From the NCBI GenBank assembly GCA_000310025.1, contig FN649755.1, forward strand, positions 260,295-324,294: DNA of 64,000 nt, written 5' to 3'. Numbering within the stretch: position 1 is the stretch's first letter; every line of letters begins with the position of its first letter. Below are positions 1 to 8,425 of this stretch, one piece after another. The translations under genes and the position numbers were made by a program. The notes beneath the pieces are model-generated. The model was not told where the DNA came from, did no database searches, and saw only the letters and a program-made list of their open reading frames with translations. The stretch comes from Ectocarpus siliculosus (Eukaryota > Sar > Phaeophyceae > Ectocarpales > Ectocarpaceae).

Positions 1-145
1 CATGGTAATACGTGGAGGGAAAACCCGGCGTCCGGGCAAAACCCCTCGAAAGAAACCCTAACACCACAAAGAAAAACTGTCGCTATCACAGCGAATCACA
101 ACGGCCGCACTTATCAGAAAATCCAATGCAAGTTCTAAAAAACAG

Positions 146-3100
146 CTACAGCTTCTCCGGCAAATTCATCAACTTGCGCCGGTGGTACTGCAGACTGGCC
201 CTGCTAAGGGCCTTGGTTAGGAGGTCCGCGTGTTGCTCCGTTGTCGGAACGAACTTGACCGAAATATCCCCCGACCTAAACAATCCGCGGATAAAATGAA
301 ACCTCACGTCGATGTGTTTCGTGCGGCCTGAGCTGAGGGGGTTCTGCACCAACGCTATGGCCCCCAGGTTGTCCTCAAGGACCTGAATGCTGCTACCACT
401 GGTCTCTGGGGCAACAAACGAAAGCACAGCACGCACAAACAACGCTTCCTTGACGCCCTCCCCGGCAGCAATGTACTCGGCTTCCGTCGAAGACAAAGAC
501 ACGATGCTCTGTGTCTTGCTACCATGGCTGACTACGGTACCTCCAACCGTTGCTGCCAACCCTGATACCGAACGCCTATCCTCCGTGTCGGCGTAGCTAG
601 CGTCTACGTACACGGCAAGCCCTAACCCCGATCCCCGTTGGTAGGTGATGCCGAGGTCCCTCGTCTGTTTTAGGTAGCCGAGGATCTTCTGTATCGCGTC
701 CCAGTGCCTCTTCGCCGGGGCGTGGGCGTGGCGCGCTACCGCACGCACGGCGAACGATACGTCTGGACGCGAGAACGTCGACACCCACATCATGCTGCCG
801 ATGGCCTCCCTCACCGGCCACTCCCCTCCCTTCTCATCATCTCGCTTCGGTCCTAGGTCGGCACCGGGGGTAGCGGGGATGTGGGAGGTCGATTGCACAT
901 CAAAGCGTTTCACCATGCTGTCAATGTACGCGGTTTGGGAGATTCTAAGAGTCCCAGCCTCTACATCTCTCTCGATGGCACACCCGTCAAACCATTCACA
1001 CTCTCCAAGGTTTTTGGTGGGAAATTTCTTGTTGAGAGAAGCAAGCAACTCCTCACAATCCTCGTCAGACCCAGCCACCAAAATGTCATCCACATAGATC
1101 ACGATAATCATCACCACGACTTTGTCTACCATCTTGCGGAAAACACACGGGTCCGCTTTGCACTGTTCGAACCCGTTCTCGACTAGCGTATCAGCAGCGT
1201 GGCACCCCCACTGCCTACCGCTCTGCTTCAGACCGTAAATCGCACGCTCAGCCTTAACAATTTTATGCGATTTGTCCCCGCACCCAGCGGGGAGCTTCAG
1301 AAAAACCTCCTCGTCTAGCGTGGCGTGTGTGTACGCCTGTTTCACGTCCCAGTGATTGAGGTTCATGCCCTTCTCGTTTGCTACCGCAAGCATCAGCTTA
1401 ATGGATGCGGATGAGGGGCAAGGGGAAGACGAATGGAAAAAATCGACGTTCGGGATTTGCGAAAACCCCCTAGCAACCAGACGCGCTTTGAACTTGTCTA
1501 TCTTCCCTTCCTTGTTGGTCTTCCAACTAAAACACCACTTTGAGCTCACAGGCCTGCGCCCCTCTGGCGTGCCGTCTACGAATGAAAACGTCCCCGTGCC
1601 CAAGTGCCCTTCAAATTCTTCCCTCATGGCCTGTTCCCATCCCTCTCTGTACACAGACTTGGCAACACCGGCTACGGTCATGGGGGGGGGTTCTACATCA
1701 CTCGGACGCTTGCCTATGGGGGATTCGCTTAGCTCGTGGGACGCCAGAGCCGTCTCGAAGGCGTCTGGCGAGTTGAGCATGAGGACCACCGCGCCCAGCA
1801 GGAAGTCCTCCGCTTCTTGGCGCGCAGCGTGGGCCTCCTCGGCGCGCTCGAACAGCAACTCTCGCACCACCCTCGCCTCTAACCCCTCCGCCACGTGGAG
1901 GACCGCCGAGAGCACCCAGCGGGTAAACTCCTCCGTGCTGCTGACCGGAAGGCTCGCCACCGAGGCGAGCAGGGCTTCGGCACTTGTCGGCGACGGGGGC
2001 GACTCGTACCTCGGGTTTCTGCGGGGGTTCTCTCTGGTGCGGCGGCTGGTGAGTTCCGCCGGCTTGTCGAAGCGGGCGAGCCGCCGAGCCTCTGGCCCGC
2101 GGAGCGCCAGGAGATCCGTCTCGCTGTCGCTGTCGCTATCGCTGCCGCTGCCGCTGCCGCTGCCGCTGCCGCTGTTGAAGCCGCTGTTGAAGCCGCTGTC
2201 GCGGCCGCGGTTGCTGCCTCTGTCGCTGCCGCTGCCGCTGCCGCTACCGCTGCCTCCGCTACCGCGGCTGCTGCTGCTGCGGCGGTCGTCCTCGCCGCCG
2301 CCCACATCGGCCATGCCGGTCGACGTCGTAGATGGGGCGACGCTCGCGCCTTCCCTGCTCGAGGGGGCGCCATCGCCAGCGTCGCCTGCGCCCGACTCCT
2401 GGGGCGCGGGCGGCCCCGCGGGCCCCGGGGCTGCCGTCGTGCCAAGGTTGAAGCCTGGTCCTCCATCCACAGGTTCTCCCTCCGCCCTCCCTCCACCTTG
2501 GCTCGACGCGCCCTCCCCAACCTCGTCCTTCTCAGTCGCGAATTCCTCTTCCTCCTCTGCGATGGGAGGCAGCGACTGGGGCAGGGCGGTGGGGGCGGCG
2601 GGTACGGATTGCCAGGTGAAGTTGCGAGTTGTTATCGCTTGGCGTTTTTCGTTCAGGATGCGCACGCAATCACGGTTGGTGTTAATTCCCGAGCCGAGGT
2701 AAAAACACTTTTGGGCTTTCGGCTCGGACTTGTGTGTGCGCTTGACCTTGTATACGGCAGGTTTGAGGAACGGGTACGTCGCCCCCGGCGGGGGAGGGTG
2801 CCCGTGCCACATCTCGTACGGCGATTTCTTCTCTGGGTTGGATGTGGTGGAGGTGCAGTTCAGGGCGTTGCATGCCCAAGCTATGGCCTCGGCCAAAAGG
2901 GAGGGGTAGTTCGGTGCTCCGGGGTAAAGAGTTGGCGCTTGGATACGGGCGGCTAGTGCTGCATCCTTGATCAGACGCAGTGCTCTCTCAGCTACACCGT
3001 TGTATTCTGGGCTGTGTGCGGGGGTGAACTCCTGTTTGATGCAGTACTTCCGGCACACCTTGCCGAACTCTCCCTCAAAAAATTCTCCTCCATTGTCGGA

Positions 3101-4957
3101 TCTCACGACCATGACATCGGACGGGGCACCGTCTGCCCGGTTTTCTGCAAGATACCTCTCGAATGCCTCAGCGGCGTCTGATTTGTGCTTCAGGAAATAG
3201 ACACGGTTCCACCTTGTGTAATCATTCTTGACAATGAGAGTGTACCACTTCCCCCCCAAGCTCTGCACCCTAGCTTTTCCACTCAAATCCACGAAAACTC
3301 GCTGCAGTTTCTTAACTGCTCGGGTCGACGTCTTGTTGGGGATGGGCTTGGAAAGCCCCTTCGCCGTCGAGCACCCCAGGCACTCCCGGAGCTCGCCCAC
3401 CAGCGTCGTTCCCTGCTGCTTCGCCGTGGTCCTCAGCAGCACCTCGTGGGAGTGGCCGTGCGCGCAGTGGAAGTCGTTGATGTCAACGGGGGTGTTGGGC
3501 GCTTTCGCGCTACCAGGAGCAATTGCGGCATAGGCTTGTTCGGAGTGTTTGCGGAAACCGTTCTGAACGTACAGGTTACCGCATCGGGGGAAGTACACCG
3601 ACTTCCCCCCCCCTCTCTCCAATTCCAACTCGTGCTTATTGAGGGTTTTGGTTTCGAACCCGTCGTCGAAGAGGGAAGTGAGAGATACTAGGTTGTAATC
3701 TAGTCGGGGAACGTGTGCAACCCGTTTCAACAACAGGTCGGTTGTACCGTCGCGCGAGCTAAGGGTTACCGTCACGTCGCCATACCCTACAATAGGGAAG
3801 GTTTCTCCTGCGGCGACGCGCACACGTCGATCACACTCTTCGTAACGAACGAACCCATCTGAGTTCGCGAAAATGTGGGTGGTAGCGCCGGTATCGGCAA
3901 CATACCTCCCCCGCCTAGCCTGCTCTACACCCCCTCGACCAACGACTCTGTGACACTCGCCTGAGATGTCACGGACCACCAGCGCCCCTTCTGCCACGTC
4001 CAGTGCTATGGCGTCCGCAGACGCCCCCCCCGCCGGCACTCCCACGACGAGCACTGCCTCCTCGGTCGGGCACTTGCTCTTGTCGTGCCCGTAGCCTTTG
4101 CATGTCTCACATCGCACGGGCTTGCTCTCGGGGCAGTTGGCCACCTGGTGGCCCTTCTTGCCGCACCGGAAACAGCGACCGCGCATGCTACCCGCATCGT
4201 CGTCGCCGCCTCCGCCGCCGCCACCAGCCTTCGCGCCACCCCCTCTCCCCTTCTGGTTGCCGCCGCCGCCGCCGACGCCCTTGCGGCGGCCGCTGTTGCC
4301 GCGACCCGGCGCTCCTCCCCCGCCGCTACCATCGCTCGCGAGGAGAGCATGCTCCGCCCTACGCTGACCCTTCACAGCCTTCCTCCCCTCCGGGAGGCTC
4401 GCGTGCACCGTGCTCACGATCCCGACGATCTCGGCTCTATCCAGCGCCGTCGCTGTCTCCAACAGGAACTTCGCTTGTTGGTACTCGGGTGGGAGGGAAC
4501 CAACAAAGTGGGCGAGAACGAAGGGTTGTTCAGCATTGAGCCCCTTTTCGCGCAGGCGGGCATACAGCAGCTCGAGTGAGTAGAGGTGCTCGATGGGGTT
4601 GCTGTTGCTGTGTGTGGGGATTGCAAAGTCGAACATCTTCCGCATCAAGGCCTGTTTTGACCCCTGTGACTCTGGATCGTAGACCTTTTCCAGTTCCGCG
4701 AGGACCTCTTTCGCTGACGTACAGTTACTGATGATTGCTTTGTCAGCTTCTTTCACCACAGCAGTAGTGATAAAGTGGAACGCCTGAAGCCCTAGTTGGA
4801 CTTCTGCTCTCGTGTGCCCCCTACGGAGCAGTTCGGGGGTCGGCAAGTTTGGGTCGCCCACGGGGATACTGCTCTCTGCATCCCCTATAAACTGCCCGTC
4901 CAAGTCGATGGTCTTCGCAGCTTGGATGAACGATTTTCGCCACGAATCAAACCGTGG
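146..4957 (-). CDS. Copia Gag-Pol polyprotein (main part)
   Basis: Polyprotein of the retrotransposon, about 1585 residues counted from the TTG at 4903; the frame is open back to a TAG at 4958-4960. Numbering from 4903: Gag (UBN2-like) in the first ~170; two CCHC zinc knuckles at ~244-257 (CFRCGKKGHQVANC) and ~265-278; protease DTGATTH at ~337; GAG-pre-integrase His/Cys motif ~480-511; integrase acidic residues in VDLSG (~539), RSDNG (~603) and NGVAERA (~633-639); a Ser/Gly/Asp-rich linker ~870-930 coded by a CCGCTG hexamer-like repeat at 2120-2290; reverse transcriptase ~1080-1330 with YVDDILVAG near 1270; RNase H with VYVDASYAD, SSTEAEY and a final D in LEDN. It supplies reverse transcription and cDNA integration for the element. 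All catalytic motifs are present; the N-terminus is in another frame. Confidence 0.93.
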   Translation of the reverse strand, partial: PRFDSWRKSFIQAAKTIDLDGQFIGDAESSIPVGDPNLPTPELLRRGHTRAEVQLGLQAFHFITTAVVKEADKAIISNCTSAKEVLAELEKVYDPESQGSKQALMRKMFDFAIPTHSNSNPIEHLYSLELLYARLREKGLNAEQPFVLAHFVGSLPPEYQQAKFLLETATALDRAEIVGIVSTVHASLPEGRKAVKGQRRAEHALLASDGSGGGGAPGRGNSGRRKGVGGGGGNQKGRGGGAKAGGGGGGGDDDAGSMRGRCFRCGKKGHQVANCPESKPVRCETCKGYGHDKSKCPTEEAVLVVGVPAGGASADAIALDVAEGALVVRDISGECHRVVGRGGVEQARRGRYVADTGATTHIFANSDGFVRYEECDRRVRVAAGETFPIVGYGDVTVTLSSRDGTTDLLLKRVAHVPRLDYNLVSLTSLFDDGFETKTLNKHELELERGGGKSVYFPRCGNLYVQNGFRKHSEQAYAAIAPGSAKAPNTPVDINDFHCAHGHSHEVLLRTTAKQQGTTLVGELRECLGCSTAKGLSKPIPNKTSTRAVKKLQRVFVDLSGKARVQSLGGKWYTLIVKNDYTRWNRVYFLKHKSDAAEAFERYLAENRADGAPSDVMVVRSDNGGEFFEGEFGKVCRKYCIKQEFTPAHSPEYNGVAERALRLIKDAALAARIQAPTLYPGAPNYPSLLAEAIAWACNALNCTSTTSNPEKKSPYEMWHGHPPPPGATYPFLKPAVYKVKRTHKSEPKAQKCFYLGSGINTNRDCVRILNEKRQAITTRNFTWQSVPAAPTALPQSLPPIAEEEEEFATEKDEVGEGASSQGGGRAEGEPVDGGPGFNLGTTAAPGPAGPPAPQESGAGDAGDGAPSSREGASVAPSTTSTGMADVGGGEDDRRSSSSRGSGGSGSGSGSGSDRGSNRGRDSGFNSGFNSGSGSGSGSGSDSDSDSETDLLALRGPEARRLARFDKPAELTSRRTRENPRRNPRYESPPSPTSAEALLASVASLPVSSTEEFTRWVLSAVLHVAEGLEARVVRELLFERAEEAHAARQEAEDFLLGAVVLMLNSPDAFETALASHELSESPIGKRPSDVEPPPMTVAGVAKSVYREGWEQAMREEFEGHLGTGTFSFVDGTPEGRRPVSSKWCFSWKTNKEGKIDKFKARLVARGFSQIPNVDFFHSSSPCPSSASIKLMLAVANEKGMNLNHWDVKQAYTHATLDEEVFLKLPAGCGDKSHKIVKAERAIYGLKQSGRQWGCHAADTLVENGFEQCKADPCVFRKMVDKVVVMIIVIYVDDILVAGSDEDCEELLASLNKKFPTKNLGECEWFDGCAIERDVEAGTLRISQTAYIDSMVKRFDVQSTSHIPATPGADLGPKRDDEKGGEWPVREAIGSMMWVSTFSRPDVSFAVRAVARHAHAPAKRHWDAIQKILGYLKQTRDLGITYQRGSGLGLAVYVDASYADTEDRRSVSGLAATVGGTVVSHGSKTQSIVSLSSTEAEYIAAGEGVKEALFVRAVLSFVAPETSGSSIQVLEDNLGAIALVQNPLSSGRTKHIDVRFHFIRGLFRSGDISVKFVPTTEQHADLLTKALSRASLQYHRRKLMNLPEKL

Positions 4958-5502
4958 CTACGGCTTTTTCCGTCTAGAAGCGGGGCATTGACCGTCACTC
5001 TTTTCTGGTGGCTACTGCTGTAGCCGTCGAGGTATTCTCCATTTCCTCGAATCACGGGTATCTCACCTGGGGGGTTTAACACCCTCGCTTCCCCGTACTC
5101 CGGTCCTATGCCCGGGCCCAATCCGGCTGGTCTCGCAGGGTTCGCTCCCGATCTGCTGGCCCAGCCGCCTTCCAGCAGCTGCCGTGGTCCTTGCCCACCA
5201 TCTCTCGCTTGCTGCTGGAGAAATCCCCCGCCTCCGCCGTGCGGCTGCAGGGGCTGATCTTGGCCTCCGGTGGCGGCAACCCAGCCGCCACTACTGGCTG
5301 CATCCGCCACGACGCTGCCAGGCTCCTTCTTCTTCATCGACTCCTCCACCAGGGCCGCTAATTGCGAAGTCTGCTGTTGCAGACTTGCAAGCTCTGCATC
5401 GCGGCCCTCCTCCACCGGCGGGCGGATCTGTTCTCCGCTCGCAGCAGTGGGCATCTCGTCTCCGGTAGAGCTCATCCCGATGTGGCTTCCCTCGAGGGGC
5501 AA
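4885..5502 (-). CDS. Copia Gag N-terminal segment (out of frame with the rest)
   Basis: Open frame of about 205 residues upstream of the main polyprotein frame. It is Gln/Gly/Pro-rich, with an early stretch LASLQQQTSQLAAL that could form a short coiled coil, and ends near 4960 with residues that look like normal Gag (GEYLDGYSSSHQKRV). The main frame resumes at about 4957 with an equally Gag-like stretch (RFDSWRKSFIQAAK). The natural reading is therefore one Gag protein cut by a single small indel around 4950-4965. The frame overlap down to 4885 is a shadow. Programmed frameshifting is possible but I see no slippery heptamer and copia elements normally use one frame. A sequencing error is the other option. 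Confidence 0.6.
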   Translation of the reverse strand: MPLEGSHIGMSSTGDEMPTAASGEQIRPPVEEGRDAELASLQQQTSQLAALVEESMKKKEPGSVVADAASSGGWVAATGGQDQPLQPHGGGGGFLQQQARDGGQGPRQLLEGGWASRSGANPARPAGLGPGIGPEYGEARVLNPPGEIPVIRGNGEYLDGYSSSHQKRVTVNAPLLDGKSRSHGLIRGENRSSKLRRPSTWTGSL

Positions 5503-5708
5503 AAACTCTAGAGTGTTTGAGTGTTTGCGGCCTACGCCACTTATTTATCGAGTGAGACTGTTTCGGTGATGTATTAACTTCACGAGAGGTAGGCGACCGT
5601 CCTTCACACGGACGAAAGAGGGAGTGCTCCACACAGAGCAGCTCCAACGCTCCAACAGCAAGGAGGGGCCCCGTGACACATCACGGTGCCCCCTACCAAA
5701 CGGCAATC

Positions 5709-6359
5709 TTACCAATCTGCGTGACACCAAATCATACAGCACGTGTATCCAACACCAGTGTTTGCAGACTCTCGAACATTGCCCGAGCGCGTGGCAGGGT
5801 CCCAGCTCCTGTCTTTTCCCAACTGTTCTTGCATCGCCATCTTCAGCTTGGACACGATCCCTTTCTGCATGGACGCGACGGCATACCGCTTAGCACATGG
5901 CGAGTTTGGAAGACAATCGCGGCCGTGAGTCGTGCCGACACCCGGGCATGCCCTGTCGTGCACCCACTTGGTACCACTACCTTGTGTGTCCAAGAAGCAG
6001 AGATAGTCAAACACGTCTCGGTCCGACGCCTGCTTCCAACCCCGACGTTGTTCAGTCGCCGAAAGTATGAAAGCGTCGAACCCGTCCGCTACGGCGCACT
6101 TGCGCTGTTGAGCACGACGGTTAGACGCGGCCGAGAGGACCTGATCACCACGAGCGCGCAGCGCGTCGAAATCGATCGACACCCGAGCCGCTTGAGGGTC
6201 ACGCGGTACCGGACGCCCGCGGGCAGGCTGAACACCGCAGGACCAACAGTAGTTGTAATGTCCCACGTTTTCCGTTTGACACGACGAACACGCGACAAAC
6301 TGGACACAGCCGCCCGGAGGCAGGGTGGGGACCTGTGATACGAAGCACAAGCCATCCAC
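5709..6359 (-). CDS. Zinc-ribbon / tyrosine-recombinase-like N-terminal fragment
   Basis: Open frame of 216 residues. It begins with a zinc-ribbon pattern, CSSC...CWSC, about residues 24-41. An Arg-rich helix follows, then a conserved-looking block (RRGWKQASDRDVFDYLCFLD, then GSGTKWVH, a Cys-rich patch and SKLKMAM). This recalls the N-terminal SAM-like core-binding region of tyrosine recombinases carried by mobile elements in algae and oomycetes; the match is from memory and not firm. The frame ends at a TGG TAA that contains a good splice donor (G|GTAAGA), so the ORF may be the first exon of a longer gene now cut off by the neighbouring copia insertion. No catalytic R-H-R-Y part is visible in the window. 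Confidence 0.35.
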   Translation of the reverse strand: MDGLCFVSQVPTLPPGGCVQFVACSSCQTENVGHYNYCWSCGVQPARGRPVPRDPQAARVSIDFDALRARGDQVLSAASNRRAQQRKCAVADGFDAFILSATEQRRGWKQASDRDVFDYLCFLDTQGSGTKWVHDRACPGVGTTHGRDCLPNSPCAKRYAVASMQKGIVSKLKMAMQEQLGKDRSWDPATRSGNVRESANTGVGYTCCMIWCHADW

Positions 6360-6424
6360 AAGCCAAAGGGAGGGAACTGGGCAAGATGGACGACAATGGT
6401 AGAAGAGTTAAGGAAGAATAATGT

Positions 6425-7160
6425 TTGCGGGGTTTCCACATAACGCCTCGTGAACCGACGGTTTCGGTTTCAGCTTGCGGTGGCATACGTTACACACGTG
6501 TTTTCAGCTTGTTTGCACGAATGACATGGGAGGCGCACTGCCGTAGAGTACGCAAGGCGATCGTACACGCTCCACTCACATTTCCAAAGCCAAGCCAAAA
6601 TGGACTCCGATCAAAACATGGTGGTGGATTTTCCTGACCCCGTCGACCTCCCTCGGTGTACATCTGTAAAGCAGTACGAATCGCTACAGCACCGGAGCGA
6701 ATATGTATGTATGCGGTTTCGCGGGGACGCGTTATAACAATCGTAGCTTGCGGACCAAGTAACTGCAACGCTTTGATCAGTTGCAAGGCTGTTGGTGTAC
6801 CCGTGTCGGTCAACCTAGAATGTAACGGGGTAAAATGACTTGACTGTATATTGTCGTCTTATATATTTAGTTGACTGTCACCTTTCCGGCGAGGATGGTG
6901 AAAGCGGACGAAGAGACGATAATTCTCGGATAGCCCACCATTCAAACGTACGAAATCGTTACTTTGGAGAGGCACCATCGACAAAGGCTTTCCAAGATGA
7001 AATGCCGAGTTACCGCGTAACCGACCAGCTTCTCGAAAACCTTGGACAGTCGACAGACCAGTCGACCATGTAGGGCGGCACGGGTAAGCCGGGGGAAGGA
7101 GTTCACCCGAGCCACACTCGAGCAGCGCGAGTCACAGACAGTGTTGCCGGCAATATGCTT
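6425..7160. repeat. Dispersed repeat family, copy A
   Basis: Diverged relative of 26640-27190. Shared landmarks in the same order are GCGGGGTTTCC then an ACGCCTCG stretch; a block near 6525-6560 with GCCGTAG; CATGGTGGTGGA followed by a GACC...CGACC stretch near 6617; GGCTTTCCAAGA near 6979; CTTGGACAGT near 7040; and CAGTGTTG near 7138. No reading frame spans it. Copy A starts just past the end of the recombinase-like frame, so the family may be part of that element. Confidence 0.65.
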
Positions 7161-8420
7161 TTATCATCATGTTACCGAAAAAAAACGTTTCGTATTATCG
7201 CTGAATGCAGGCCTTGCTTGGCGCACAACAGGTCAAATCGACTATGCTCACCATAGAGCGGTGGTACAAGCACAAAAATGAACACAGCCACAGAGGGCAA
7301 CACACTTGTAAACACCCTGTCCACCCGGCCAGCTGTTTTCAGCACCGGGGGCAGGGAGCAGTGTCGCAAACTTGGTGTTGTTTGCGATTTCCTCAAGTCC
7401 TCCCGCTCATTTAGCCCGTGGTGACCCACGTGTGACATCCTTTTTTTCCCACTCACTGTCGAAAGGTAGGCGACCTTAACAATCATAGAGCGGCGGCGGC
7501 ACTGAGAGCCAGTATCATATACATGACCAATCCGAAAGAAGTAGCATGTCGGAGGCCCTATTGCTCCGCTGCTGTGTGGTGCCGTGGATTTGTGTTGCTG
7601 TGTCCGACCAAAAACCGGTCATCATCTCCCCGCATCTTTTCAAACGGCAGTTTGGCGATGTGGCACACATCGCTCACACACCTTTTTGAGCAGCACCCGA
7701 GGCCTCAATACCCACGAAGCAACACGGCGCCGGGAGTGAGGATCATATAAACAGCCGAACCGAAGGAATCAGCGCGTTGGAGGCCTCGGCGGTGCTGCTG
7801 TGCTCATTCTGCTGTGTCCGTGTTTGCCGTGTGTGACAGAAAAAAATCCCCGCTCGTTAACAGCGGCAGTTGAAGAAGACGAGAGCACCATGCAATGACT
7901 CGGTTTGGACAAACAACGACCTGAACGGGGCTTCTGCCTCTTTTCTACCTTTGCAATAGGCCTGGACATAATTCTGGCAGCCTTGCTAGAGCTCTAAGTA
8001 GTGCTATTTAGCGCCCGCGGTGAGCCTGCCCGGTCCGTCAGTCAAAGTCCCCGGATTTTTTCACGTTTCCGTGAATGGAGCAAGCACGGAAATAAAAACC
8101 TGCTTGCTCTTTTTCACGGAAACGTGAAAAAAATCGTCGGCATGCCTCTTTGTAAAGGACCGATTTGGAACCTTTTCCGGGACTTTTTCTTCCGATAGGA
8201 ATGAGCCTTATGCCAGGGAGGTGCGAGAACCCGGAAAACAGAGCAGCAGCAGTCGAGGCAGCTCTTGCCGAGAGACGGAAGACAATCCCAGAGGTGAGAA
8301 AGCCGACCGGAACCAGCAGAAGTATTCCGGTTGTTCTTGTATTGTATCGCGGTTTATTGTCGGGAGGTGTGGTTGTGCCCACGCAGGGCGTGAGCTCGCT
8401 ATGAAAAACAAAACAAACTG
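7161..8420. other. Non-coding stretch with a local duplication and a perfect-looking hairpin
   Basis: No supported gene. Two imperfect copies of a ~70-bp segment lie at 7507-7580 and 7735-7806 (shared core ATCATATA then GGAGGCC then GCTGCTGTG). A strong inverted repeat at about 8055-8133 has ~30-bp arms (TTTTTTCACGTTTCCGTGAA and its complement) around a ~14-base loop. A shorter relative of the TTTCACG/CGTGAAA hairpin is at 31855-31905. Confidence 0.6.
8240..8312 (+). repeat. Conserved exon-like block with splice donor, copy 1
   Basis: About 70 bases nearly identical to 27251-27321. On the plus strand both copies read the same peptide, AAAVEAALAERRKT, and both end in a splice-donor consensus (AG|GTGAGAA). 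The flanking sequence is less alike. It looks like the end of an exon carried by a dispersed element or an old duplicated gene. The gene family is not recognised. Confidence 0.55.
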
Positions 8421-8425
8421 CGATA

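Larger units (their letters stand above)
1..5657 (-). mobile_element. Ty1/copia LTR retrotransposon (3' LTR off-window)
   Basis: A copia-type element read on the minus strand, with domains in the order Gag, protease, integrase, reverse transcriptase, RNase H. The 5' LTR may begin near 5657, where the minus strand reads TGTTGGAGCG after CCTTGC, and would end around 5510-5520. This is a guess, because the 3' LTR partner would lie beyond the left edge and cannot be compared. After the stop at 146 the sequence runs to the window edge without repeating the candidate LTR. Apart from one frame break near 4958 the coding part has no internal stop, which suggests a recent insertion. It sits just downstream of a recombinase-like fragment. 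Confidence 0.85.

Noticed and set aside
1356-2956. Long plus-strand frames (448 and 353 residues) opposite the copia polyprotein
   Set aside because: Shadows of the polyprotein; low-complexity Leu/Pro/Ala runs come from the Ser-Gly hexamer repeat.
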